64,000 nucleotides of DNA from Pisolithus tinctorius. Its lineage: Eukaryota > Basidiomycota > Agaricomycetes > Boletales > Pisolithaceae. The notes below the pieces were generated by a model, which made no database searches, had not been told where the DNA came from, and saw only the letters and a list, made by a program, of their open reading frames with translations. The translations under genes and the position numbers were made by a program. The stretch spans positions 496,001-560,000 of the forward strand of contig JANFAH010000028.1 in assembly GCA_024663395.1 (NCBI GenBank), written 5' to 3'. Each line of letters begins with the position of its first letter. The first letter of the stretch is position 1. Below are positions 33,646 through 42,900 of this stretch, in pieces.

Positions 33646-34322
33646 CCTGCAGGGGACTTAGATGGTGACCATCCCTGGTCAGCCACGTGGCATGGAAGAC
33701 ATAAATAGCTTGCCACGTGGTGATGGCAACAGTGTGGTGCCAAGGGTTCAAGAACACCGGTGAGTTCTGCATAGAAGCAAAGGAAGCATAGAGCTGAGGA
33801 ATGCGAGAAGGCCATTGAATGCTGCATATAGGTGTCTGGACCGATGACATAAGTGCCTCATGGCCACTAAGTATATAATTGTTAGTGCATGGCTCAAACC
33901 TTCACATCGATGTCACACACCAAAGGTGTTGTGGACATGGTTACAGCTGACTCTGCCTAACTCGTCGATGAGTTGCGCACAATGCCCATGCATGCAGATG
34001 AAGACTAAAGGCCTCATGTGTAGAAAGACTGTTGGATGTGAACAGTCATCCTTCACACAAGAACAAGTTGTCAGTGCTAAAGAGAAAAGAGGAAGCGAGT
34101 TAAGCGTGCATTAAAAGTTTTTAGCGCCCATGTATGGCATTCCAGTTTTCGTCATATCTCCACCATTTCCAAAGATATCAACTTGGTTCTCACACTCACT
34201 TAAAGTGCTCAGCCCCACAATTCTTCCTTCCAAATTTGGAGAGGATCCTCACACCCTACATGTTTCTACAGCACTCTGTCCATCAGACACTCATTTCGCT
34301 AAGTCCATCAATCATGGCTGCC

Positions 34323-35036
34323 TGTCAAGTCCGGGCCTACTCCGACCAACTCCGACGCTATATAGGGTCTAGAGAGTGGTCCGGAAGCAAGTCCGACACA
34401 CAGGAACAGAACTCCGACTAGCGGAGAGATGGCAGTAACGAAGTCCGCCGAGATAGAGGCGGAGCGGAGTGAGGGCGTCGGGTTTAGCTCGTGCGCTACC
34501 CCCTTGCACGATCTCAGCCCTCGTATTTCAGAGGGAGAGTACAGACGGAGAGTCGGAGATAACTCCGACAGACAGAAGACGGAATCAGAGGGAGTAGGAA
34601 CTAAGTTGATATTCGTACTGAAGAACAGCGGAGTACAGTACATGCTTTTATACTGCTATGGAGGTACGGTAACCGGAATCGGAACTGACATACGGAGACT
34701 CATAAATTTTCAAGTAAAACTTCCTGGACGACGAATGAAGGGTAGACGGAGGACATACGAACGGGTAACACAGAACATCTAGAAAAGGAAATAGTCCAGG
34801 CGCTGGTCCATGCGGTGAGCGCGCTGCGGAGTACCTGACTGCGAGGGTAGTCACATGACCCCTCAGAGGACGGACCGCTCGGTCCGGTAGGAGAGAGACA
34901 CAAATCCGACAGTAGTCGGAGCGGAGATGGATCGCAACCAACAGAAGTTGGGCGGAGTTGGTGCGGAGTGAGTGAATGACCGGCGGAGTGAAGCGCGGAG
35001 TTAGCAAGGGCTTAGTGTGAACGCACGGTTATGACA
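34323..35036 (-). mobile_element. 3' LTR of chromovirus A
   Basis: 714 bp, plus-strand TGTCAAGTCCGGGCC to GGTTATGACA. Unusually dense in CGGAG/CTCCG. A purine tract on the minus strand lies directly inside it. Confidence 0.97.
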
Positions 35037-35230
35037 GTGCCCCCCCCTTAGGGCCTGAACCCCTGAAGGCCGCATGTACGGAACGAGATCAACACGAGTC
35101 GATCATTTGAAATTATTTTGATGCCTCGAGGATAATGGCTTTAGCCGCGGCGGAGCTCCGTCGGAGTTCGAAGTACCGCTTAAAAACACGTGTTAGGGTA
35201 CTGAACCCTCGTATCCCATCCCCCACCATC

Positions 35231-36449
35231 ATGTCTTCCCAGCGCCAGAGCAGAACCCCCCAGCCAACCCCTGGCCATGTCCGCGACTACTCCCAAGTCG
35301 CGGATGAAGAACTGGCCGTTCTCACAGACGACTCCACCGACACCGAGCGGGAGAAGTCCGTGGAGAAGGCGCGCCGTCGAGAAGAGACCGAGCGGAGAGA
35401 GAGAGAACGCGAGGCAGAGCGCAAGGCCAAACGCGAGGAGGCCAAGAGGCGGAAGGCGGAGGAGGAGAGGTTGGAGGCGGAGCGGAGGAAGAGAGCGGAG
35501 GAGGAAGAGGAGGCTCGAAGGAAGAAGGCGGCAGAGGAGGAGGCAGAGAGGCAGAGGCAGAGGGCCTCTGAGGAGAGGGCTCAGGCCAAGCGGAACGAGG
35601 CCGCACAAAGGTGAGTGGCGGAGTACTGTGAGTCAGGCGGAGCTGACTCGCAGTTTTTATTTTCTTAGACTATGCGGCGCGGTGTACGATGTCAACACCG
35701 CCCAGAGGGTCCCTGGGACCTCTGTGGTGGTCACCGCTACCAGGAGGCCGCCCTGCACTCGCTGCGTAGCGAGTCTGACAGCAGGCCAGTGCGAGCCAGG
35801 GCAGGGCAAGACCAGGGCCTGCGTGCCCTGTCACAACAAGAAAAAGACGTGCAGCTGGACGCGGGAAGAGGCGGCGGCGGGGCCTTCGCGGAAGAGAGCA
35901 GGGACGGGGAGCTCCTGAGGAGAGAAGAAGAAGAGGACGCGAGGGAAGGGAAAGGAGAGAGCGACGGAGACGGAGGAAGCGGACGACGAGCGGGAGGCAG
36001 GCGGAGAGGACGAACCAGCGACCCCACTCGAGGGTCCTTCGGGTGCGAAAGTCCACACGCGGTGGGCGGAGTGGGAGCGGGAGCGGCAGCTGCAGGCCAT
36101 GGAGAGACAGGCCGAAGCGCACGAGACCGCTGCGCTGGCCTTCGAGAGGATGGCAGAGGCAGCGGAGCGGATGGCGGTGGCTGCAGAGCGGACAGCCGAC
36201 GAGTGGGCGCTGTACCGCGCCTGGGCCGAGTGGGCGGAGATGAGGAGGAGGGAGGATGCACGAGAGGCCAGAATGGCTGAGCTCGAGCGCACAGGCGGAG
36301 GATGGAAGAGGCCTCAGTCGGAGGCGGCGGAGGACAAGAACGAGGAAGCGGATGAAGGTGCGGAGGGGGATAACGAGGAAGAAGTCGAAGGAGAGCAGGA
36401 GGGTGGTGAAGAACAGGAGGGTGGCGGAGAACAAGCGATGGAAGAGTAG
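35231..36449 (+). CDS. Antisense gene in chromovirus A: coiled-coil protein with Gal4-like cysteine cluster
   Basis: Lies between pol and the 3' LTR on the strand opposite gag-pol. Start ATG 35231 (ccatcATGtc); an in-frame upstream ATG at 35135 is possible. Exon 1 35231-35610; intron 35611-35668 (GTGAGT...TTAG); exon 2 35669-36449. Exon 1 encodes a highly charged Glu/Arg/Lys coiled coil. Exon 2 has a cysteine cluster CTRCVASLTAGQC ... CVPCHNKKKTC (C-X2-C-X8-C-X9-C-X2-C-X6-C, close to the fungal Zn2Cys6 spacing), an acidic linker, and a second coiled coil (ALAFERMAEAAERMAVAAER). One in-frame TGA at 35916-35918 (CGA in origin?) would truncate the protein after the cluster. Element C carries an analogous antisense gene, so I infer a shared accessory function; none is known to me. 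Confidence 0.7.
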
Positions 36450-36649
36450 AGTAGTTTTGTTTTTTCTTTTCTCTTTTTTTTTTTTTTTGGCTTTAGTTTG
36501 TATATTTTTTGTACTACTACGAAACAGACTTGTGATTTTGTTCGCGACTCTGAGAAGTGAAATAGACAAGCGGAGAAAACGCTAAAGTACTTAAGGTAGT
36601 TTGGTGAGGGGCGGAGTTGGCCAGCGGAGGAAGGTTATGTGGGCGGAGT

Positions 36650-39600
36650 TTATGGCGGAGGTTGGTATGGGCCAGGTTTGTGCGGATAGCGTTCATGGAA
36701 AGCAGAAACTATGTCGGAAGCGTGATCTAGCTCAGTTGCAAGCAACCAAGAGGTTTCTTCGTCGGTGTTCTCGTAGCCAGCCCAGCGGACTAGGTACAAG
36801 AGTTGACAGTGGCGGCGACGGCGGTCCACCTTAGAGTCGAGTATCTCTGATACTTCGTACTCAAGGTCACCATCGACATCTACTGGCGGAGGCGGAGGTT
36901 GTTGTCGGTTTGGGAAAGGGTTAGCCGCTGCGGCTTCCAGTTGTGAGACATGGAAGACCGGATGTACCGAGCGCATAGAGTCAGGGAGCTTAAGGGTGAC
37001 GGAGTGCGTACCTGGCCTGGCCAAGATGGTGAACGGACCTAAGTACTTTTCGGAGAGTTTTTCCGAAGGACGAGTTGAGCGGAAGTACTTGGCTTTGACG
37101 TAGGCCTGTTCTCCGACCTTGAACTCAGGCGGAGGTATGCGTCTAGCATCTGCTGGACCCTGGTAGCGCTGTTGAGCGGCGGACATTTCGGAGCGGAGGA
37201 AATCATGAAGGGCGGAGAGCTCGACGACGTAGTCGTGAGCCCTCGGAGAGGTAAAGTCTTGGTCAGGGACCACAGACAAGTTTGGATGGTATCCCTTGTT
37301 AGCGAAGAAGGGAGAGACTCCAGTAGTCGCACTTGGTGCGTTGTTGAAGGCGAACTCCGCTAGAGGTAAGAGCTCCGCCCAGTTGTCTTGTTGGTAGTTA
37401 CAGTAGACACGAAGGTACTGCTCGAGAGTCTGGTTTGTTCGCTCGGTCTGGCCATCGCCTTCTGGGTGGTAACCCGAAGTGAAGTGAAGACGCATATTAA
37501 GGGCCTTTCCTAGAGAGCGGAAGAAGTGCGAGACAAACTCAGGACCTCTGTCGGAGGTGACATTAGCTGGTACTCCGTGCTTGGAGAAGACATGGGTTAG
37601 GAAGAGCTTAGCGAGTTCGGCGGAGGTGACGGAGTCGTGGGTGGGGATGAACACCGCTTGCTTTGAGAGGCGGTCCACTACCACGAGTATGGCGGAGTAG
37701 CCATCGGAGTTGGGGAGGTGTTCGATGAAGTCCATGGAGATGGAGTTCCAAGGTCTCTCTGGGACGGGGAGTTGCTTCAGTAGACCATAAGGGCGGTGAC
37801 GCGGAGTTTTGCTCCGTCCACAGGCGGTGCAAGACCTGACGTATTCCTTTACGTCGGAGCGGAGGTTGGGCCACACGTAGTCCCTGCGGACGAGTTCTAA
37901 GGTGCGGTTTTGCCCGAAATGGCCTGCTAGAGGATGATCATGCTTGAACCGAAGCACTCGGAGGCGGAGGTCATCAATGTCAGGGACAAAGATGCGACCG
38001 TCAAGGCGGAGTAGACCGTCGGAGTCCAAGGACCACCGAGGCTTAGTCGGAGTTGGGAGATGGCTGGCGGAGACAGGATCGGAGGGTAGGGCGGAGATGA
38101 TGTCGGAGTGCAAGCACTCAACATCGAAGACCATGGCGGCGCGGAGCACAGGTGCCATGAGGGTGGTGGTACGGAGGGACGACGCGAGTTGCTCCTGTGT
38201 AAACACAGGGCGGAGATTGTGAGGATTTACCTGCGCGTAGTCCCTATCCCCCCCTTTTGGGTAGACGTCCCAACGACGCGTAAGTGCGTCGGGTTTGGCT
38301 CCTAAGCGGCCAGGTCGGAAGCGGATGGAAAGATTAAACTGGGAAAGGTACTCCGACCAGCGGGCCTGTCGACGGGTGAGAACCTTAGAGGTGGAAAAGT
38401 ACTCAAGGTTTTTGTGGTCCGTCACCACGTCGACAGGTAAGGCGGAGCCTTCTAAGTAATGCCGCCAATGGCGGAAGGCCTCGAAGATAGCCAACAGCTC
38501 CTTGTCGTGGGTATCATAGTTGAGTTCTGGTGCGGTCATGGTGCGAGAGTAGAAAGCGACCGGGCGGAGTTCACCGTCGGAGCAGGTGATCGACAAGATG
38601 CCAGCAATGGCATAGTCGGAGGCGTCGGTTTCAACTGTAAGCGGAGCGTCAGGAACCCAGTGAGTGAGAATAGGAGCGGAGCTGAAGGCATCCTTCAGGC
38701 GGAGGAAAGCGGAGCGGCACTCCTCGGAAAAGCTCCAAGGAGCACCCTTTCGCGTGAGGCGAGTGAGTGGAACGACGATGTCGGAGTAGTTATTAATGAA
38801 TCGTCTATAGAAATTTGCGAAACCAAGGAAAGACTGGATGTCTCGCACCTTCCGCGGCTCAGGCCAGTCGCGGACTGCCTGAACCTTCTCAGCGGACATG
38901 GTGAGACCGGAGGGAGAAAGAACATAACCGAGGTACTCGACGGAGTCGGAGTGGAACTCGCACTTCTCTGGCTTGGCATAAAGACCATGCTTTCGAAGGC
39001 GGCGGAGTACCTCTTTTACGTGTTCGCGGTGCGACTCCATGTTCTGCGAATAAATTAAGATGTCATCGAGGTATACCACGACGCAGACATCGAGCATGTC
39101 CGCAAAGATGCTATTAACAAACCGCTGGAAGGCTGCAGGCGCATTAGTCAGACCGAATGGCATTACCCGCCACTCGTAAGAACCATAACGAGTGCGGAAA
39201 GCCGTTTTCCATTCATCTCCGTCTGCTATGCGGACCAGATGATAGGCATGGCGGAGGTCGATCTTGGTATAGACTTTAGCGCGACTTGGGGAGTCGAGTA
39301 AGTCGGAGATGAGCGGCAGCGGATAGCGATCCTTTTTCGTGATTTTGTTGAGTCCTCGATAGTCTACGCAGAGGCGGAGTGAACCGTCCTTCTTTTTCAC
39401 GAAGAGGACAGGGGCACCGTGAGCGGAGGTGGACTGTTTGATGAAGCCGTAGCCAAGATGCTCGTCAATAAAGGTGCGGAGAGCTTCAAGCTCTGGCGGA
39501 GAAAGAGAGTAGATCGTGCCAATGGGCGGAGAAGCTCCTTCCTCGAGGTCGATCTTGAGATCGAACGAGCGGTGTGGCGGAAGTTCAGTGGCCTTGTCTT

Positions 39601-40369
39601 TGCTAAAGACGTCGGCAAACTCGTGATACTCAGAAGGAACCGAGGAGAGGTCAGGAGGCGGAGATGAAGCGGAGGACGCACGAAGCTTCACATCATCAGC
39701 GGAGAGCTGTAAGCGGAACTGTCTAGAGCCAGGGAGAGCACAGGCTCTGACATACGCAGCAGCATTGATGAGTGAGACGAGCGGAGTGGAGCGCGGCGAG
39801 TCTGTCGGAGGTGCAGTTGGAGCTGCAAACGGAGCGGAGGGTGTCGGATCCGGAGCGGAGGTCGCAGCGGAAGGTGACGAAGGCGCCTGGGGCGTCGGCA
39901 TTCCCTGTAGCGGTGGTTTGAACGATATACTGCCCAGTACCCAGTCAATCGACGGATTGAAGCGGGTGAGCCAGTTGTGTCCTAATACCAGCGAACATGA
40001 AGAATCCAACGGAGTAACATAAAATGAAACGGAGTTGACATCGCCGGAAGGGAAGCGGAGGGAAAGATCTACTTCTTGGGAAATGACAGCATTGGTACTA
40101 CCATCAAACAAGCGGAGCGGAATTGGCGGAGAAACGGAGGAGACAGGAATGTCATATTTTTTGATTATAGACGGGTCTACGAAACAATGAGAAGAGCCGG
40201 AATCGATCAACGCAGAAATGGTATCAACAGAATAATCCGGAAGAGTTACAGACGGAAGTAAAGAGTTGGGACTAGAAAGAGCGGACGCGTTGAGTCGGAT
40301 GTCCGGTTGCGCACAGTTGGGTTCAACGCTTCCTCCAGGCTGTGCGAGCTCCCTGGAGGAGCGGACTAA
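36650..40369 (-). CDS. A pol: protease, RT, RNase H, integrase, chromodomain (about 1,239 aa)
   Basis: Read by -1 shift from gag. Protease ALIDSGSSHCF (about 40215). RT: KKKDGSLRLCVDYRGLNK, MPFGLTNAPAAFQRF, YLDDILIYS (about 39075). RNase H: TDASDYAIAG, YDTHDKELLAIFEAF. Integrase: HDHPLAGHFGQNRTLE and CTACGRSK (H2C2 finger), ISMDFIEHLP, VTSDRGPEFVS, GDGQTERTNQTLEQYL (D, D, E). GPF-type region KYLGPFTILARPG and HPVFHVSQL. C-terminal chromodomain YEVSEILDSK ... LLYLVRWAGYENTDEETSW, ending at TAG 36650. Chromodomains guide insertion to particular chromatin. All catalytic residues are present and the frame is unbroken, so enzymatic competence is likely. Confidence 0.96.
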   Translation of the reverse strand, partial: LVRSSRELAQPGGSVEPNCAQPDIRLNASALSSPNSLLPSVTLPDYSVDTISALIDSGSSHCFVDPSIIKKYDIPVSSVSPPIPLRLFDGSTNAVISQEVDLSLRFPSGDVNSVSFYVTPLDSSCSLVLGHNWLTRFNPSIDWVLGSISFKPPLQGMPTPQAPSSPSAATSAPDPTPSAPFAAPTAPPTDSPRSTPLVSLINAAAYVRACALPGSRQFRLQLSADDVKLRASSASSPPPDLSSVPSEYHEFADVFSKDKATELPPHRSFDLKIDLEEGASPPIGTIYSLSPPELEALRTFIDEHLGYGFIKQSTSAHGAPVLFVKKKDGSLRLCVDYRGLNKITKKDRYPLPLISDLLDSPSRAKVYTKIDLRHAYHLVRIADGDEWKTAFRTRYGSYEWRVMPFGLTNAPAAFQRFVNSIFADMLDVCVVVYLDDILIYSQNMESHREHVKEVLRRLRKHGLYAKPEKCEFHSDSVEYLGYVLSPSGLTMSAEKVQAVRDWPEPRKVRDIQSFLGFANFYRRFINNYSDIVVPLTRLTRKGAPWSFSEECRSAFLRLKDAFSSAPILTHWVPDAPLTVETDASDYAIAGILSITCSDGELRPVAFYSRTMTAPELNYDTHDKELLAIFEAFRHWRHYLEGSALPVDVVTDHKNLEYFSTSKVLTRRQARWSEYLSQFNLSIRFRPGRLGAKPDALTRRWDVYPKGGDRDYAQVNPHNLRPVFTQEQLASSLRTTTLMAPVLRAAMVFDVECLHSDIISALPSDPVSASHLPTPTKPRWSLDSDGLLRLDGRIFVPDIDDLRLRVLRFKHDHPLAGHFGQNRTLELVRRDYVWPNLRSDVKEYVRSCTACGRSKTPRHRPYGLLKQLPVPERPWNSISMDFIEHLPNSDGYSAILVVVDRLSKQAVFIPTHDSVTSAELAKLFLTHVFSKHGVPANVTSDRGPEFVSHFFRSLGKALNMRLHFTSGYHPEGDGQTERTNQTLEQYLRVYCNYQQDNWAELLPLAEFAFNNAPSATTGVSPFFANKGYHPNLSVVPDQDFTSPRAHDYVVELSALHDFLRSEMSAAQQRYQGPADARRIPPPEFKVGEQAYVKAKYFRSTRPSEKLSEKYLGPFTILARPGTHSVTLKLPDSMRSVHPVFHVSQLEAAAANPFPNRQQPPPPPVDVDGDLEYEVSEILDSKVDRRRRHCQLLYLVRWAGYENTDEETSWLLATELDHASDIVSAFHERYPHKPGPYQPPP

Positions 40370-41649
40370 TTTTTTGACTCTGCCTTCTCCGTAGGCGGAG
40401 TAGGCGGAGTTTCAGCCGTAGCTGCACGGGCTTTGGCTGCGCGAGAGGTGGACTTGGGACAGTCCTTGGCGGAATGGCCAGCCTCGCCACAGAAGAGGCA
40501 GAGGTTGTTCTTCATCCTGCGCTGGCGCTCAGCGGAGGTGAGTTTGCCATCTTTACCCAGAAGGTGGGCAATATCGGACTTGGACGCGTCGGACTTGGGC
40601 GGGTCTTTCTGTTTGCCCTTGCCCTTGGCATCGGACTTCGGAGCGGAGGCGGAGGACGAAGATTTACTTTTGTTGTCGGAGTTCGAGGACTGCGACTTGT
40701 CGGAGGCGGACTTGGTGGTGCACGAGATTTCTGCTTTGCGCTCCCAGTAGCGCGCATCGATGGTCTGGGCGAGTTCGCGGAGTTGTGCGAGGGTAGAAGG
40801 CTTACCGACGCGAGCGATCTCGTCCTTGATGCGGTCTGGAAGTCCGCTATAGAAGCGGTGGCGGAGTGCACCGACACCGTAGTCCTTGACTTGCGAAGCC
40901 CAGCGATTGAACTCCACGACATATTTGGTAATACGAGAACCGTCCTTCATGGTAAGGTTCTCGAGTTGTTGGACGGCATCCGCTATAGCATCGTGCGGAC
41001 CGAAATTAGCTGTGAGCTCTTGTAAGAACTCATGATAGTCGTCCATCCAGAGCGGACGGTCATAGTTGTCGGGGTTTAGCAGATCTGGCTCGAACCAAGC
41101 CAGGGCCATACCCTTAAGATAGGATTGAGCGAAGGTAACCTTTGCTCTGTCGGAGCGGAATGCGCGAGGGCGGTCTTGGAAGTTCAGCTCGCATTGTACG
41201 AGGAACTCGCGGAGTTTCTTAGGGTCGGAGCCGTCGAAGGTGTCAGGCTCGCGGACTTTGGTCTTCGGAGCGGAGTCCCCAGTGCGCGAGCTAGACCGCG
41301 CAAGTGCATGGACAGCTCTAGCAAGAGCTACGAGGGGATCCTCTGGCGGCTCAGCCGGGTCTTCGGGGATATCCCCGTCACCGCTGCCCCCGCCGTCGGG
41401 ATCACCATCAGGATAATCAGGGTCGGGGTCGGGTCCATCATCTCGGTTACGAGGAGACGGAGTATGGAAAGCTGATGGGTGGAGGTCGGAGCGACCAGCT
41501 TGCGAAGCGCTTTCGCCTTCGGCGCGAGAGCGGCGTCGAGCGGAGAAGGATTGGAATTGTTCGACGACGGAAGGGAGTCGACGCGGATTGGCTAGCGCTA
41601 CAGCGAGGTTCTCAGCGACCTCTCTCTGGGATTGAGCTCGAGTTCTCAT
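40366..41649 (-). CDS. A gag, 427 aa
   Basis: ATG at 41649. Order: Pro/Asp/Gly-rich N-terminal region, capsid-like helices (DPKKLREFLVQCELNFQD about residue 155; YLKGMALAWFEPDLL; YHEFLQELTANFGPHD; YYSGLPDRIKDE-type segment with FYSGLPDRIKDEIARVGKPS), a Ser/Lys-rich linker, and a zinc knuckle CLFCGEAGHSAKDC (CX2CX4HX4C) near residue 395. It forms the particle shell and binds the element RNA. It ends at TAG (40366-40368), right after the slippery A AAA AAT. No break. Confidence 0.95.
   Translation of the reverse strand: MRTRAQSQREVAENLAVALANPRRLPSVVEQFQSFSARRRSRAEGESASQAGRSDLHPSAFHTPSPRNRDDGPDPDPDYPDGDPDGGGSGDGDIPEDPAEPPEDPLVALARAVHALARSSSRTGDSAPKTKVREPDTFDGSDPKKLREFLVQCELNFQDRPRAFRSDRAKVTFAQSYLKGMALAWFEPDLLNPDNYDRPLWMDDYHEFLQELTANFGPHDAIADAVQQLENLTMKDGSRITKYVVEFNRWASQVKDYGVGALRHRFYSGLPDRIKDEIARVGKPSTLAQLRELAQTIDARYWERKAEISCTTKSASDKSQSSNSDNKSKSSSSASAPKSDAKGKGKQKDPPKSDASKSDIAHLLGKDGKLTSAERQRRMKNNLCLFCGEAGHSAKDCPKSTSRAAKARAATAETPPTPPTEKAESKN
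40369..40375 (-). other. Candidate -1 ribosomal frameshift site joining gag to pol (A)
   Basis: Minus-strand codons TCA AAA AAT TAG contain the heptamer A AAA AAT in the gag frame, immediately before the gag stop. The pol frame is -1 and open from this point (TTA at 40369) through the protease motif with no stop. The same arrangement (A AAA AAA TAG) occurs in D at 30441-30450. Confidence 0.7.
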
Positions 41650-41697
41650 AATGGCGTAAGTTTTTCAGAAGACAGAAAACGAGATCGTACAAGTGTG

Positions 41698-42040
41698 AGT
41701 ACGAATATACTGTCAAGTCCGGGCCTACTCCGACCAACTCCGACGCTATATAGGGTCTAGAGAGTGGTCCGGAAGCAAGTCCGACACACAGGAACAGAAC
41801 TCCGACTAGCGGAGAGATGGCAGTAACGAAGTCCGCTGAGATAGAGGCGGAGCGGAGTGAGGGCGTCGGGTTTAGCTCGTGCGCTACCCCCTTGCACGAT
41901 CTCAGCCCTCGTATTTCAGAGGGAGAGTACAGACGGAGAGTCGGAGATAACTCCGACAGACAGAAGACGGAATCAGAGGGAGTAGGAACTAAGTTGATAT
42001 TCGTACTGAAGAACAGCGGAGTACAGTACATGCTTTTATA
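41698..42040 (-). promoter_or_regulatory. A: TATA box, mRNA 5' end and self-priming primer-binding site
   Basis: On minus, TATAAAAGCA (42040-42031) is followed 33 nt later by AGTACGAATAT (42007-41997). Two nucleotides beyond the LTR end, minus-strand ATATTCGTACT (41708-41698) is its exact reverse complement over 11 nt. Tf1-type self-priming predicts an 11-nt duplex between the mRNA 5' end and the primer site just downstream of the LTR; this is what the sequence shows. Confidence 0.85.
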
Positions 42041-42424
42041 CTGCTATGGAGGTACGGTAACCGGAATCGGAACTGACATACGGAGACTCATAAATTTTCA
42101 AGTAAAACTTCCTGGACGACGAATGAAGGGTAGACGGAGGACATACGAACGGGTAACACAGAACATCTAGAAAAGGAAATAGTCCAGGCGCTGGTCCATG
42201 CGGTGAGCGCGCTGCGGAGTACCTGACTGCGAGGGTAGTCACATGACCCCTCAGAGGACGGACCGCTCGGTCCGGTAGGAGAGAGACACAAATCTGACAG
42301 TAGTCGGAGCGGAGATGGATCGCAACCAACAGAAGTTGGGCGGAGTTGGTGCGGAGTGAGTGAATGACCGGCGGAGTGAAGCGCGGAGTTAGCAAGGGCT
42401 TAGTGTGAACGCACGGTTATGACA
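41711..42424 (-). mobile_element. 5' LTR of chromovirus A
   Basis: 714 bp, identical to the left LTR apart from two C to T changes at CpG. It supplies the gag-pol promoter (minus-strand TATAAAAGCA, 42031-42040). Confidence 0.97.
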
Positions 42425-42432
42425 CTGCCTCT

Positions 42433-42900
42433 TTGTCAATCATCTTGCTTGTCTCGTTTGCCAGAGACAATGGCTACATATATCTGCCAGGCATTCCCAC
42501 CAGTTTCCATCCTGAAGCCCCCTGGTTTATCCCATCATTGTCAGCCCCATCTTGTCCCATGCAGCTTGGTCAGCATGTTCTCCTTGTCAGTATGACTTCC
42601 AGAAGGATGTTCTTTGGTTGCCTCAGGTCTGTCACTCAGTTAGAAAGGTCTTATGTGGTCGTTTCAGTCTCCCCTCTTGATGAAGCGTATGGATCATTCC
42701 TCCCTGCTCCCTGCACCATCTTTATTCCAATCTCATCCATCATTCTTCCTGCATTGCAACAGCTGCAGTATAATCTACTGTTCTCCAGCCTCCCTGATCA
42801 CATTCATGACAAGTATGACATGCATCTTGCCTTCCTACTGCAAGATCCAGCAGAAGACGTCCCCCCTTCTCCTCCTCCTCCATCAGAGCCCCATCCATGA
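42433..42900 (+). CDS. Conserved open frame in element B (copy 2), function unknown
   Basis: 155-residue frame with LPGIPTSFHPEAPWFIPSL, VLLVSMTSRR, RSVTQLERSYVVVSVSPLDEAYG, SSIILPALQQL and SSLPDHIHDKYDMHLAFLL, then a Pro-rich end. It is collinear with the frame in B3 (58665-59219, minus). Substitutions between the copies fit CpG decay (for example Cys/His swaps). No known domain recognised. It lies in what would be U3 of an LTR, so it may be a captured or element-specific gene, or merely an open frame preserved by youth. Confidence 0.35.
   Translation: MSIILLVSFARDNGYIYLPGIPTSFHPEAPWFIPSLSAPSCPMQLGQHVLLVSMTSRRMFFGCLRSVTQLERSYVVVSVSPLDEAYGSFLPAPCTIFIPISSIILPALQQLQYNLLFSSLPDHIHDKYDMHLAFLLQDPAEDVPPSPPPPSEPHP

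Larger units (their letters stand above)
34323..42424 (-). mobile_element. Chromovirus A (Ty3/gypsy, self-priming type), young full-length element, 8,102 bp
   Basis: LTRs of 714 bp at 34323-35036 and 41711-42424. Target duplication CTGCC is exact (34318-34322 and 42425-42429). I see two LTR differences, both C to T at a CpG in the right LTR (GCCGAG/GCTGAG; AATCCGAC/AATCTGAC). Gag (minus), -1 frameshift site, full-length pol with chromodomain, an antisense gene and a polypurine tract (AAGGGGGGGG on minus, about 35040-35050) are all present. Gag and pol are intact, so it may be active or recently so. CpG-rich throughout, in sharp contrast to its surroundings. Confidence 0.97.

Noticed and set aside
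33646..33700. Polypurine tract of element C next to its left LTR
   Set aside because: The minus-strand sequence just inside the LTR (TAAGTCCCCTGCAGG) is not purine-rich; a G-rich run exists about 300 bp inside but at the wrong place, so I do not call one.
35670..36569. 299-residue minus-strand frame opposite the antisense gene of A
   Set aside because: It lies between pol and the LTR in the sense strand but has Leu/Arg/Ser-rich low-complexity composition typical of the shadow of a Glu/Arg-rich coiled coil; no domain.
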